Below are positions 23,401 to 38,200 of a stretch of DNA of 64,000 bases, piece by piece. The stretch is from the NCBI GenBank assembly GCA_037893225.1, contig JAZGUH010000550.1, positions 558,001-622,000 of the forward strand, given 5' to 3'. The notes below the pieces were generated by a model. That model had not been told where the DNA came from and made no database searches. It worked only from the letters and a program-made list of their open reading frames with translations. The stretch is from Hippasteria phrygiana. Taxonomy: Eukaryota; Echinodermata; Asteroidea; Valvatida; Goniasteridae. Numbering within the stretch: position 1 is the first letter of the stretch; each line of letters opens with the position of its first letter. Position numbers and translations under genes: made by a program.

Positions 23401-24830
23401 TGTTGGCCGGAAAGAAAATAAACATTGCGAGGTTTGAATTTTCTCCTCAAAATTTAACTCTAAGAAGCCGCCGATAATTGCAACATGTAGCGCCAGATCT
23501 AAGCTATCCATACATGTCAACATTACTGCATTTGGTTGATATTTCATGCAATTATGAATGAGTAAAACAAGTCCATTCCCCAGGGAATTTGACATGCATG
23601 GAGCAATAAATAGACGGTAACATGTACACAGATGTTGGCCGGAAAGAAAATAAACATTGCGAGGTTTGAATTTTCTCCACAAGTTTTAACTCTGGGAAGC
23701 CGCCGATGATTGCAACATGTAGCGCCAGATCTAAGCTATCCATACATGTCAAAATTACTGCATTTGGTTGATATTTCATGCAATTATGAATGAGTAAAGC
23801 AAGTCCATACCCCAGGGAATTTGACATGCATGGAGCAATAAATAGACGGTAATATGTACACAGATGTTGGCCGGAAAGAAAATAAACATTGCGAGGTTTG
23901 AATTTTCTCCACAAGTTTGAACTCTAAGAAGCCGCCGATGATTGCAACATGTAGCGCCAGATCTAAGCTATCCATACATGTCAAAATTACTGCATTTGGT
24001 TGATATTTCATGCAATTATGAATGAGTAAAGCAAGACCATACCCCAGGGAATTTGACAGGCATGGAGCAATAAATAAAAGGTAATATGCACACAGATGTT
24101 GGCCGGAAAGAAAATAAACATTGCGAGGTTTGAATTTTCTCCACAAAATTTAACTCTAAGAAGCCGCCGATAATTGCAACATGTAGCGCCAGATCTAAGC
24201 TATCCATACATGTCAAAATTACTGAATTTGGTTGATATTTCATGCAATTATGAATGAGTAAAACAAGTCCATTCCCCAGGGAATTTGACATGCATGGAGC
24301 AATAAATAGACGGTAACATGTACACAGATGTTGGCCGGAAAGAAAATAAACATTGCGAGGTTTGAATTTTCTCTACAAGTTTTAACTCTGGGAAGCCGCC
24401 GATGATTGCAACATGTAGCGCCAGATCTAAGCTATACATACATGTCAAAATTACTGCATTTGGTTGATATTTCATGCAATTATGAATGAGTAAAGCAAGT
24501 CCATACCGCAGGGAATTTGACATGCATGGAGCAATAAATAGACGGTAATATGTACACAGATGTTGACCGGAAAGAAAATAAACATTGCGAGGTTTGAATT
24601 TTCTCCACAAGTTTGAACTCTAAGAAGCCGCCGATGATTGCAACATGTAGCGCCAGATCTAAGCTATCCATACATGTCAAAATTACTGCATTTGGTTGAT
24701 ATTTCATGCAATTATGAATGAGTAAAGCAAGACCATCATACCCCAGGGAATTTGACAGGCATGGAGCAATAAATAAAAGGTAATATGCACACAGATGTTG
24801 GCCGGAAAGAAAATAAACATTGCGAGGTTT
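20420..24830. repeat. 19-monomer HOR block, 4,411 bp
   Basis: Order is A, B, Cg, D, Ec, A, B, Et, A, B, C, Dc, E, As, Bc, E, A, BD, Ei. It opens with the A variant CTGAATTTTG and closes with the 235-bp Ei monomer. The Cg (20884) and D (21116) both carry CAACATT. This is the fullest version of the As-containing block; the 16-monomer block can be derived from it by one internal deletion and the 13-monomer block by one deletion plus one doubling. Confidence 0.9.
24734..24739. other. CAT duplication in Ei monomer (2 of 7)
   Basis: Same GACCATCATACC as at 20323, 4,411 bp further on. It closes the 19-monomer block. Confidence 0.93.
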
Positions 24831-25062
24831 GAATTTTCTCCACAAAATTTAACTCTAAGAAGCCGCCGATAATTGCAACATGTAGCGCCAGATCTAAGCT
24901 ATCCATACATGTCAAAATTACTGAATTTTGTTGATATTTCATGCAATTATGAATGAGTAAAACAAGTCCATTCCCCAGGGAATTTGACATGCATGGAGCA
25001 ATAAATAGACGGTAACATGTACACAGATGTTGGCCGGAAAGAAAATAAACATTGCGAGGTTT

Positions 25063-25294
25063 GAATTTTCTCTACAAGTTTTAACTCTGGGAAGCCGCCG
25101 ATGATTGCAACATGTAGCGCCAGATCTAAGCTATCCATACATGTCAAAATTACTGCATTTGGTTGATATTTCATGCAATTATGAATGAGTAAAGCAAGAC
25201 CATACCCCTGGGAATTTGACAGGCATGGAGCAATAAATAAAAGGTAATATGCACACAGATGTTGGCCGGAAAGAAAATAAACATTGCGAGGTTT
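25063..25294. repeat. BE chimeric monomer, first of two
   Basis: The head is B (CTCTACAAG, CTGGG) but with CCATAC, and the tail is Ec (GACCATACCCCTGG, ACAGG, TAAAAGG). The copy at 31797 is alike. It replaces four monomers (B, Cg, D, Ec) of the 19-monomer block. The switch lies between CTGGG and CCATAC, about 25090-25135. Confidence 0.87.
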
Positions 25295-28200
25295 GAATTT
25301 TCTCCACAAAATTTAACTCTAAGAAGCCGCCGATAATTGCAACATGTAGCGCCAGATCTAAGCTATCCATACATGTCAAAATTACTGAATTTGGTTGATA
25401 TTTCATGCAATTATGAATGAGTAAAACAAGTCCATTCCCCAGGGAATTTGACATGCATGGAGCAATAAATAGACGGTAACATGTACACAGATGTTGGCCG
25501 GAAAGAAAATAAACATTGCGAGGTTTGAATTTTCTCTACAAGTTTTAACTCTGGGAAGCCGCCGATGATTGCAACATGTAGCGCCAGATCTAAGCTATAC
25601 ATACATGTCAAAATTACTGCATTTGGTTGATATTTCATGCAATTATGAATGAGTAAAGCAAGTCCATACCCCAGGGAATTTGACATGCATGGAGCAATAA
25701 ATAGACGGTAATATGTACACAGATGTTGGCCGGAAAGAAAATAAACATTGCGAGGTTTGAATTTTCTCCACAAGTTTGAACTCTAAGAAGCCGCCGATGA
25801 TTGTAACATGTAGCGCCAGATCTAAGCTATCCATACATGTCAACATTACTGCATTTGGTTGATATTTCATGCAATTATGAATGAGTAAAGCAAGACCATA
25901 CCCCAGGGAATTTGACAGGCATGGAGCAATAAATAAAAGGTAATATGCACACAGATGTTGGCCGGAAAGAAAATAAACATTGCGAGGTTTGAATTTTCTC
26001 CACAAAATTTAACTCTAAGAAGCCGCCGATAATTGCAACATGTAGCGCCAGATCTAAGCTATCCATACATGTCAAAATTACTGAATTTGGTTGATATTTC
26101 ATGCAATTATGAATGAGTAAAACAAGTCCATTCCCCAGGGAATTTGACATGCATGGAGCAATAAATAGACGGTAACATGTACACAGATGTTGGCCGGAAA
26201 GAAAATAAACATTGCGAGGTTTGAATTTTCTCTACAAGTTTTAACTCTGGGAAGCCGCCGATGATTGCAACATGTAGCGCCAGATCTAAGCTATACATAC
26301 ATGTCAAAATTACTGCATTTGGTTGATATTTCATGCAATTATGAATGAGTAAAGCAAGTCCATACCCCAGGGAATTTGACATGCATGGAGCAATAAATAG
26401 ACGGTAATATGTACACAGATGTTGGCCGGAAAGAAAATAAACATTGCGAGGTTTGAATTTTCTCCACAAGTTTGAACTCTAAGAAGCCGCCGATGATTGC
26501 AACATGTAGCGCCAGATCTAAGCTATCCATACATGTCAAAATTACTGCATTTGGTTGATATTTCATGCAATTATGAATGAGTAAAGCAAGTCCATACCCC
26601 AGGGAATTTGACAGGCATGGAGCAATAAATAAAAGGTAATATGCACACAGATGTTGGCCGGAAAGAAAATAAACATTGCGAGGTTTGAATTTTCTCCACA
26701 AGTGTTAACTCTAAGAAGCCGCCGATAATTGCAACATGTAGCGCCAGATCTAAGCTATCCGTACATGTCAAAATTACTGTATTTGGTTGATATTTCATGC
26801 AATTATGAATGAGTAAAGCAAGTCCATACCCCAGGGAATTTGACATGCATGGAGCAATAAATAGACGGTAATATGTACACAGATGTTGACCGGAAAGAAA
26901 ATAAACATTGCGAGGTTTGAATTTTCTCCACAAGTTTGAACTCTAAGAAGCCGCCGATGATTGCAACATGTAGCGCCAGATCTAAGCTATCCATACATGT
27001 CAAAATTACTGCATTTGGTTGATATTTCATGCAATTATGAATGAGTAAAGCAAGACCATACCCCAGGGAATTTGACAGGCATGGAGCAATAAATAAAAGG
27101 TAATATGCACACAGATGTTGGCCGGAAAGAAAATAAACATTGCGAGGTTTGAATTTTCTCCTCAAAATTTAACTCTAAGAAGCCGCCGATAATTGCAACA
27201 TGTAGCGCCAGATCTAAGCTATCCATACATGTCAACATTACTGCATTTGGTTGATATTTCATGCAATTATGAATGAGTAAAACAAGTCCATTCCCCAGGG
27301 AATTTGACATGCATGGAGCAATAAATAGACGGTAACATGTACACAGATGTTGGCCGGAAAGAAAATAAACATTGCGAGGTTTGAATTTTCTCCACAAGTT
27401 TTAACTCTGGGAAGCCGCCGATGATTGCAACATGTAGCGCCAGATCTAAGCTATCCATACATGTCAAAATTACTGCATTTGGTTGATATTTCATGCAATT
27501 ATGAATGAGTAAAGCAAGTCCATACCCCAGGGAATTTGACATGCATGGAGCAATAAATAGACGGTAATATGTACACAGATGTTGGCCGGAAAGAAAATAA
27601 ACATTGCGAGGTTTGAATTTTCTCCACAAGTTTGAACTCTAAGAAGCCGCCGATGATTGCAACATGTAGCGCCAGATCTAAGCTATCCATACATGTCAAA
27701 ATTACTGCATTTGGTTGATATTTCATGCAATTATGAATGAGTAAAGCAAGACCATACCCCAGGGAATTTGACAGGCATGGAGCAATAAATAAAAGGTAAT
27801 ATGCACACAGATGTTGGCCGGAAAGAAAATAAACATTGCGAGGTTTGAATTTTCTCCACAAAATTTAACTCTAAGAAGCCGCCGATAATTGCAACATGTA
27901 GCGCCAGATCTAAGCTATCCATACATGTCAAAATTACTGAATTTGGTTGATATTTCATGCAATTATGAATGAGTAAAACAAGTCCATTCCCCAGGGAATT
28001 TGACATGCATGGAGCAATAAATAGACGGTAACATGTACACAGATGTTGGCCGGAAAGAAAATAAACATTGCGAGGTTTGAATTTTCTCTACAAGTTTTAA
28101 CTCTGGGAAGCCGCCGATGATTGCAACATGTAGCGCCAGATCTAAGCTATACATACATGTCAAAATTACTGCATTTGGTTGATATTTCATGCAATTATGA

Positions 28201-28448
28201 ATGAGTAAAGCAAGTCCATACCGCAGGGAATTTGACATGCATGGAGCAATAAATAGACGGTAATATGTACACAGATGTTGACCGGAAAGAAAATAAACAT
28301 TGCGAGGTTTGAATTTTCTCCACAAGTTTGAACTCTAAGAAGCCGCCGATGATTGCAACATGTAGCGCCAGATCTAAGCTATCCATACATGTCAAAATTA
28401 CTGCATTTGGTTGATATTTCATGCAATTATGAATGAGTAAAGCAAGAC

Positions 28449-28454
28449 CATCAT
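28449..28454. other. CAT duplication in Ei monomer (3 of 7)
   Basis: Same insertion, 3,715 bp after the previous one. It closes the first 16-monomer block. Confidence 0.93.
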
Positions 28455-28545
28455 ACCCCAGGGAATTTGACAGGCATGGAGCAATAAATAAAAGGTAATA
28501 TGCACACAGATGTTGGCCGGAAAGAAAATAAACATTGCGAGGTTT

Positions 28546-31500
28546 GAATTTTCTCCACAAAATTTAACTCTAAGAAGCCGCCGATAATTGCAACATGTAG
28601 CGCCAGATCTAAGCTATCCATACATGTCAAAATTACTGAATTTTGTTGATATTTCATGCAATTATGAATGAGTAAAACAAGTCCATTCCCCAGGGAATTT
28701 GACATGCATGGAGCAATAAATAGACGGTAACATGTACACAGATGTTGGCCGGAAAGAAAATAAACATTGCGAGGTTTGAATTTTCTCTACAAGTTTTAAC
28801 TCTGGGAAGCCGCCGATGATTGCAACATGTAGCGCCAGATCTAAGCTATACATACATGTCAAAATTACTGCATTTGGTTGATATTTCATGCAATTATGAA
28901 TGAGTAAAGCAAGTCCATACCCCAGGGAATTTGACATGCATGGAGCAATAAATAGACGGTAATATGTACACAGATGTTGGCCGGAAAGAAAATAAACATT
29001 GCGAGGTTTGAATTTTCTCTACAAGTTTTAACTCTGGGAAGCCGCCGATGATTGCAACATGTAGCGCCAGATCTAAGCTATACATACATGTCAAAATTAC
29101 TGCATTTGGTTGATATTTCATGCAATTATGAATGAGTAAAGCAAGTCCATACCCCAGGGAATTTGACATGCATGGAGCAATAAATAGACGGTAATATGTA
29201 CACAGATGTTGGCCGGAAAGAAAATAAACATTGCGAGGTTTGAATTTTCTCCACAAGTTTGAACTCTAAGAAGCCGCCGATGATTGCAACATGTAGCGCC
29301 AGATCTAAGCTATCCATACATGTCAAAATTACTGCATTTGGTTGATATTTCATGCAATTATGAATGAGTAAAGCAAGTCCATACCCCAGGGAATTTGACA
29401 GGCATGGAGCAATAAATAAAAGGTAATATGCACACAGATGTTGGCCGGAAAGAAAATAAACATTGCGAGGTTTGAATTTTCTCCACAAGTGTTAACTCTA
29501 AGAAGCCGCCGATAATTGCAACATGTAGCGCCAGATCTAAGCTATCCGTACATGTCAAAATTACTGTATTTGGTTGATATTTCATGCAATTATGAATGAG
29601 TAAAGCAAGTCCATACCCCAGGGAATTTGACATGCATGGAGCAATAAATAGACGGTAATATGTACACAGATGTTGACCGGAAAGAAAATAAACATTGCGA
29701 GGTTTGAATTTTCTCCACAAGTTTGAACTCTAAGAAGCCGCCGATGATTGCAACATGTAGCGCCAGATCTAAGCTATCCATACATGTCAAAATTACTGCA
29801 TTTGGTTGATATTTCATGCAATTATGAATGAGTAAAGCAAGACCATACCCCAGGGAATTTGACAGGCATGGAGCAATAAATAAAAGGTAATATGCACACA
29901 GATGTTGGCCGGAAAGAAAATAAACATTGCGAGGTTTGAATTTTCTCCTCAAAATTTAACTCTAAGAAGCCGCCGATAATTGCAACATGTAGCGCCAGAT
30001 CTAAGCTATCCATACATGTCAACATTACTGCATTTGGTTGATATTTCATGCAATTATGAATGAGTAAAACAAGTCCATTCCCCAGGGAATTTGACATGCA
30101 TGGAGCAATAAATAGACGGTAACATGTACACAGATGTTGGCCGGAAAGAAAATAAACATTGCGAGGTTTGAATTTTCTCCACAAGTTTTAACTCTGGGAA
30201 GCCGCCGATGATTGCAACATGTAGCGCCAGATCTAAGCTATCCATACATGTCAAAATTACTGCATTTGGTTGATATTTCATGCAATTATGAATGAGTAAA
30301 GCAAGTCCATACCCCAGGGAATTTGACATGCATGGAGCAATAAATAGACGGTAATATGTACACAGATGTTGGCCGGAAAGAAAATAAACATTGCGAGGTT
30401 TGAATTTTCTCCACAAGTTTTAACTCTGGGAAGCCGCCGATGATTGCAACATGTAGCGCCAGATCTAAGCTATCCATACATGTCAAAATTACTGCATTTG
30501 GTTGATATTTCATGCAATTATGAATGAGTAAAGCAAGTCCATACCCCAGGGAATTTGACATGCATGGAGCAATAAATAGACGGTAATATGTACACAGATG
30601 TTGGCCGGAAAGAAAATAAACATTGCGAGGTTTGAATTTTCTCCACAAGTTTGAACTCTAAGAAGCCGCCGATGATTGCAACATGTAGCGCCAGATCTAA
30701 GCTATCCATACATGTCAAAATTACTGCATTTGGTTGATATTTCATGCAATTATGAATGAGTAAAGCAAGACCATACCCCAGGGAATTTGACAGGCATGGA
30801 GCAATAAATAAAAGGTAATATGCACACAGATGTTGGCCGGAAAGAAAATAAACATTGCGAGGTTTGAATTTTCTCCACAAAATTTAACTCTAAGAAGCCG
30901 CCGATAATTGCAACATGTAGCGCCAGATCTAAGCTATCCATACATGTCAAAATTACTGAATTTGGTTGATATTTCATGCAATTATGAATGAGTAAAACAA
31001 GTCCATTCCCCAGGGAATTTGACATGCATGGAGCAATAAATAGACGGTAACATGTACACAGATGTTGGCCGGAAAGAAAATAAACATTGCGAGGTTTGAA
31101 TTTTCTCTACAAGTTTTAACTCTGGGAAGCCGCCGATGATTGCAACATGTAGCGCCAGATCTAAGCTATACATACATGTCAAAATTACTGCATTTGGTTG
31201 ATATTTCATGCAATTATGAATGAGTAAAGCAAGTCCATACCGCAGGGAATTTGACATGCATGGAGCAATAAATAGACGGTAATATGTACACAGATGTTGA
31301 CCGGAAAGAAAATAAACATTGCGAGGTTTGAATTTTCTCCACAAGTTTGAACTCTAAGAAGCCGCCGATGATTGCAACATGTAGCGCCAGATCTAAGCTA
31401 TCCATACATGTCAAAATTACTGCATTTGGTTGATATTTCATGCAATTATGAATGAGTAAAGCAAGACCATCATACCCCAGGGAATTTGACAGGCATGGAG

Positions 31501-31564
31501 CAATAAATAAAAGGTAATATGCACACAGATGTTGGCCGGAAAGAAAATAAACATTGCGAGGTTT
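28546..31564. repeat. 13-monomer HOR block, 3,019 bp
   Basis: Order is A, B, B, C, Dc, E, As, Bc, Bc, E, A, BD, Ei. Relative to the 19-monomer block, seven monomers are missing between the first B and a later B, which leaves B monomers side by side at 28778 and 29010. A Bc monomer is also doubled, at 30170 and 30402. The block still ends in BD and the CAT-insertion monomer. Confidence 0.9.
31468..31473. other. CAT duplication in Ei monomer (4 of 7)
   Basis: Same insertion, 3,019 bp after the previous one. It closes the 13-monomer block. Confidence 0.93.
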
Positions 31565-34500
31565 GAATTTTCTCCACAAAATTTAACTCTAAGAAGCCGC
31601 CGATAATTGCAACATGTAGCGCCAGATCTAAGCTATCCATACATGTCAAAATTACTGAATTTTGTTGATATTTCATGCAATTATGAATGAGTAAAACAAG
31701 TCCATTCCCCAGGGAATTTGACATGCATGGAGCAATAAATAGACGGTAACATGTACACAGATGTTGGCCGGAAAGAAAATAAACATTGCGAGGTTTGAAT
31801 TTTCTCTACAAGTTTTAACTCTGGGAAGCCGCCGATGATTGCAACATGTAGCGCCAGATCTAAGCTATCCATACATGTCAAAATTACTGCATTTGGTTGA
31901 TATTTCATGCAATTATGAATGAGTAAAGCAAGACCATACCCCTGGGAATTTGACAGGCATGGAGCAATAAATAAAAGGTAATATGCACACAGATGTTGGC
32001 CGGAAAGAAAATAAACATTGCGAGGTTTGAATTTTCTCCACAAAATTTAACTCTAAGAAGCCGCCGATAATTGCAACATGTAGCGCCAGATCTAAGCTAT
32101 CCATACATGTCAAAATTACTGAATTTGGTTGATATTTCATGCAATTATGAATGAGTAAAACAAGTCCATTCCCCAGGGAATTTGACATGCATGGAGCAAT
32201 AAATAGACGGTAACATGTACACAGATGTTGGCCGGAAAGAAAATAAACATTGCGAGGTTTGAATTTTCTCTACAAGTTTTAACTCTGGGAAGCCGCCGAT
32301 GATTGCAACATGTAGCGCCAGATCTAAGCTATACATACATGTCAAAATTACTGCATTTGGTTGATATTTCATGCAATTATGAATGAGTAAAGCAAGTCCA
32401 TACCCCAGGGAATTTGACATGCATGGAGCAATAAATAGACGGTAATATGTACACAGATGTTGGCCGGAAAGAAAATAAACATTGCGAGGTTTGAATTTTC
32501 TCCACAAGTTTGAACTCTAAGAAGCCGCCGATGATTGTAACATGTAGCGCCAGATCTAAGCTATCCATACATGTCAACATTACTGCATTTGGTTGATATT
32601 TCATGCAATTATGAATGAGTAAAGCAAGACCATACCCCAGGGAATTTGACAGGCATGGAGCAATAAATAAAAGGTAATATGCACACAGATGTTGGCCGGA
32701 AAGAAAATAAACATTGCGAGGTTTGAATTTTCTCCACAAAATTTAACTCTAAGAAGCCGCCGATAATTGCAACATGTAGCGCCAGATCTAAGCTATCCAT
32801 ACATGTCAAAATTACTGAATTTGGTTGATATTTCATGCAATTATGAATGAGTAAAACAAGTCCATTCCCCAGGGAATTTGACATGCATGGAGCAATAAAT
32901 AGACGGTAACATGTACACAGATGTTGGCCGGAAAGAAAATAAACATTGCGAGGTTTGAATTTTCTCTACAAGTTTTAACTCTGGGAAGCCGCCGATGATT
33001 GCAACATGTAGCGCCAGATCTAAGCTATACATACATGTCAAAATTACTGCATTTGGTTGATATTTCATGCAATTATGAATGAGTAAAGCAAGTCCATACC
33101 CCAGGGAATTTGACATGCATGGAGCAATAAATAGACGGTAATATGTACACAGATGTTGGCCGGAAAGAAAATAAACATTGCGAGGTTTGAATTTTCTCCA
33201 CAAGTTTGAACTCTAAGAAGCCGCCGATGATTGCAACATGTAGCGCCAGATCTAAGCTATCCATACATGTCAAAATTACTGCATTTGGTTGATATTTCAT
33301 GCAATTATGAATGAGTAAAGCAAGTCCATACCCCAGGGAATTTGACAGGCATGGAGCAATAAATAAAAGGTAATATGCACACAGATGTTGGCCGGAAAGA
33401 AAATAAACATTGCGAGGTTTGAATTTTCTCCACAAGTGTTAACTCTAAGAAGCCGCCGATAATTGCAACATGTAGCGCCAGATCTAAGCTATCCGTACAT
33501 GTCAAAATTACTGTATTTGGTTGATATTTCATGCAATTATGAATGAGTAAAGCAAGTCCATACCCCAGGGAATTTGACATGCATGGAGCAATAAATAGAC
33601 GGTAATATGTACACAGATGTTGACCGGAAAGAAAATAAACATTGCGAGGTTTGAATTTTCTCCACAAGTTTGAACTCTAAGAAGCCGCCGATGATTGCAA
33701 CATGTAGCGCCAGATCTAAGCTATCCATACATGTCAAAATTACTGCATTTGGTTGATATTTCATGCAATTATGAATGAGTAAAGCAAGACCATACCCCAG
33801 GGAATTTGACAGGCATGGAGCAATAAATAAAAGGTAATATGCACACAGATGTTGGCCGGAAAGAAAATAAACATTGCGAGGTTTGAATTTTCTCCTCAAA
33901 ATTTAACTCTAAGAAGCCGCCGATAATTGCAACATGTAGCGCCAGATCTAAGCTATCCATACATGTCAACATTACTGCATTTGGTTGATATTTCATGCAA
34001 TTATGAATGAGTAAAACAAGTCCATTCCCCAGGGAATTTGACATGCATGGAGCAATAAATAGACGGTAACATGTACACAGATGTTGGCCGGAAAGAAAAT
34101 AAACATTGCGAGGTTTGAATTTTCTCCACAAGTTTTAACTCTGGGAAGCCGCCGATGATTGCAACATGTAGCGCCAGATCTAAGCTATCCATACATGTCA
34201 AAATTACTGCATTTGGTTGATATTTCATGCAATTATGAATGAGTAAAGCAAGTCCATACCCCAGGGAATTTGACATGCATGGAGCAATAAATAGACGGTA
34301 ATATGTACACAGATGTTGGCCGGAAAGAAAATAAACATTGCGAGGTTTGAATTTTCTCCACAAGTTTGAACTCTAAGAAGCCGCCGATGATTGCAACATG
34401 TAGCGCCAGATCTAAGCTATCCATACATGTCAAAATTACTGCATTTGGTTGATATTTCATGCAATTATGAATGAGTAAAGCAAGACCATACCCCAGGGAA

Positions 34501-35279
34501 TTTGACAGGCATGGAGCAATAAATAAAAGGTAATATGCACACAGATGTTGGCCGGAAAGAAAATAAACATTGCGAGGTTTGAATTTTCTCCACAAAATTT
34601 AACTCTAAGAAGCCGCCGATAATTGCAACATGTAGCGCCAGATCTAAGCTATCCATACATGTCAAAATTACTGAATTTGGTTGATATTTCATGCAATTAT
34701 GAATGAGTAAAACAAGTCCATTCCCCAGGGAATTTGACATGCATGGAGCAATAAATAGACGGTAACATGTACACAGATGTTGGCCGGAAAGAAAATAAAC
34801 ATTGCGAGGTTTGAATTTTCTCTACAAGTTTTAACTCTGGGAAGCCGCCGATGATTGCAACATGTAGCGCCAGATCTAAGCTATACATACATGTCAAAAT
34901 TACTGCATTTGGTTGATATTTCATGCAATTATGAATGAGTAAAGCAAGTCCATACCGCAGGGAATTTGACATGCATGGAGCAATAAATAGACGGTAATAT
35001 GTACACAGATGTTGACCGGAAAGAAAATAAACATTGCGAGGTTTGAATTTTCTCCACAAGTTTGAACTCTAAGAAGCCGCCGATGATTGCAACATGTAGC
35101 GCCAGATCTAAGCTATCCATACATGTCAAAATTACTGCATTTGGTTGATATTTCATGCAATTATGAATGAGTAAAGCAAGACCATCATACCCCAGGGAAT
35201 TTGACAGGCATGGAGCAATAAATAAAAGGTAATATGCACACAGATGTTGGCCGGAAAGAAAATAAACATTGCGAGGTTT
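31565..35279. repeat. 16-monomer HOR block, 3,715 bp (second copy)
   Basis: The order is the same as at 24831-28545, including the BE chimera, now at 31797. The two copies are 6,734 bp apart, the length of one 16-mer plus one 13-mer block. This suggests that a 29-monomer super-unit was duplicated. The As monomer at 33885 is the last one in the window. Confidence 0.9.
35183..35188. other. CAT duplication in Ei monomer (5 of 7)
   Basis: Same insertion, 3,715 bp after the previous one. It closes the second 16-monomer block. Confidence 0.93.
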
Positions 35280-38200
35280 GAATTTTCTCCACATAATTTA
35301 ACTCTAAGAAGCCGCCGATAATTGCAACATGTAGCGCCAGATCTAAGCTATCCATACATGTCAAAATTACTGAATTTTGTTGATATTTCATGCAATTATG
35401 AATGAGTAAAACAAGTCCATTCCCCAGGGAATTTGACATGCATGGAGCAATAAATAGACGGTAACATGTACACAGATGTTGGCCGGAAAGAAAATAAACA
35501 TTGCGAGGTTTGAATTTTCTCTACAAGTTTTAACTCTGGGAAGCCGCCGATGATTGCAACATGTAGCGCCAGATCTAAGCTATACATACATGTCAAAATT
35601 ACTGCATTTGGTTGATATTTCATGCAATTATGAATGAGTAAAGCAAGTCCATACCCCAGGGAATTTGACATGCATGGAGCAATAAATAGACGGTAATATG
35701 TACACAGATGTTGGCCGGAAAGAAAATAAACATTGCGAGGTTTGAATTTTCTCCACAAGTTTGAACTCTAAGAAGCCGCCGATGATTGCAACATGTAGCG
35801 CCAGATCTAAGCTATCCATACATGTCAACATTACTGCATTTGGTTGATATTTCATGCAATTATGAATGAGTAAAGCAAGTCCATACCCCAGGGAATTTGA
35901 CAGGCATGGAGCAATAAATAAAAGGTAATATGCACACAGATGGTGGCCGGAAAGAAAATAAACATTGCGAGGTTTGAATTTTCTCCACAAGTGTTAACTC
36001 TAAGAAGCCGCCGATAATTGCAACATGTAGCGCCAGATCTAAGCTATCCGTACATGTCAAAATTACTGTATTTGGTTGATATTTCATGCAATTATGAATG
36101 AGTAAAGCAAGTCCATACCGCAGGGAATTTGACATGCATGGAGCAATAAATAGACGGTAATATGTACACAGATGTTGACCGGAAAGAAAATAAACATTGC
36201 GAGGTTTGAATTTTCTCCACAAGTTTGAACTCTAAGAAGCCGCCGATGATTGCAACATGTAGCGCCAGATCTAAGCTATCCATACATGTCAAAATTACTG
36301 CATTTGGTTGATATTTCATGCAATTATGAATGAGTAAAGCAAGACCATACCCCTGGGAATTTGACAGGCATGGAGCAATAAATAAAAGGTAATATGCACA
36401 CAGATGTTGGCCGGAAAGAAAATAAACATTGCGAGGTTTGAATTTTCTCCACAAAATTTAACTCTAAGAAGCCGCCGATAATTGCAACATGTAGCGCCAG
36501 ATCTAAGCTATCCATACATGTCAAAATTACTGAATTTGGTTGATATTTCATGCAATTATGAATGAGTAAAACAAGTCCATTCCCCAGGGAATTTGACATG
36601 CATGGAGCAATAAATAGACGGTAACATGTACACAGATGTTGGCCGGAAAGAAAATAAACATTGCGAGGTTTGAATTTTCTCTACAAGTTTTAACTCTGGG
36701 AAGCCGCCGATGATTGCAACATGTAGCGCCAGATCTAAGCTATACATACATGTCAAAATTACTGCATTTGGTTGATATTTCATGCAATTATGAATGAGTA
36801 AAGCAAGTCCATACCCCAGGGAATTTGACATGCATGGAGCAATAAATAGACGGTAATATGTACACAGATGTTGGCCGGAAAGAAAATAAACATTGCGAGG
36901 TTTGAATTTTCTCCACAAGTTTGAACTCTAAGAAGCCGCCGATGATTGTAACATGTAGCGCCAGATCTAAGCTATCCATACATGTCAACATTACTGCATT
37001 TGGTTGATATTTCATGCAATTATGAATGAGTAAAGCAAGACCATACCCCAGGGAATTTGACAGGCATGGAGCAATAAATAAAAGGTAATATGCACACAGA
37101 TGTTGGCCGGAAAGAAAATAAACATTGCGAGGTTTGAATTTTCTCCACAAAATTTAACTCTAAGAAGCCGCCGATAATTGCAACATGTAGCGCCAGATCT
37201 AAGCTATCCATACATGTCAAAATTACTGAATTTGGTTGATATTTCATGCAATTATGAATGAGTAAAACAAGTCCATTCCCCAGGGAATTTGACATGCATG
37301 GAGCAATAAATAGACGGTAACATGTACACAGATGTTGGCCGGAAAGAAAATAAACATTGCGAGGTTTGAATTTTCTCTACAAGTTTTAACTCTGGGAAGC
37401 CGCCGATGATTGCAACATGTAGCGCCAGATCTAAGCTATACATACATGTCAAAATTACTGCATTTGGTTGATATTTCATGCAATTATGAATGAGTAAAGC
37501 AAGTCCATACCCCAGGGAATTTGACATGCATGGAGCAATAAATAGACGGTAATATGTACACAGATGTTGGCCGGAAAGAAAATAAACATTGCGAGGTTTG
37601 AATTTTCTCCACAAGTTTGAACTCTAAGAAGCCGCCGATGATTGCAACATGTAGCGCCAGATCTAAGCTATCCATACATGTCAAAATTACTGCATTTGGT
37701 TGATATTTCATGCAATTATGAATGAGTAAAGCAAGTCCATACCCCAGGGAATTTGACAGGCATGGAGCAATAAATAAAAGGTAATATGCACACAGATGTT
37801 GGCCGGAAAGAAAATAAACATTGCGAGGTTTGAATTTTCTCCACAAGTGTTAACTCTAAGAAGCCGCCGATAATTGCAACATGTAGCGCCAGATCTAAGC
37901 TATCCGTACATGTCAAAATTACTGTATTTGGTTGATATTTCATGCAATTATGAATGAGTAAAGCAAGTCCATACCGCAGGGAATTTGACATGCATGGAGC
38001 AATAAATAGACGGTAATATGTACACAGATGTTGACCGGAAAGAAAATAAACATTGCGAGGTTTGAATTTTCTCCACAAGTTTGAACTCTAAGAAGCCGCC
38101 GATGATTGCAACATGTAGCGCCAGATCTAAGCTATCCATACATGTCAAAATTACTGCATTTGGTTGATATTTCATGCAATTATGAATGAGTAAAGCAAGA

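Larger units (their letters stand above)
24831..28545. repeat. 16-monomer HOR block, 3,715 bp (first copy)
   Basis: Order is A, BE, A, B, Et, A, B, C, Dc, E, As, Bc, E, A, BD, Ei. Compared with the 19-monomer block, B-Cg-D-Ec has been reduced to one chimeric BE monomer (25063) with a B head and an Ec tail, a loss of three monomers. The remainder follows the 19-monomer block monomer for monomer. The same 16-monomer block recurs at 31565-35279. Confidence 0.9.
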
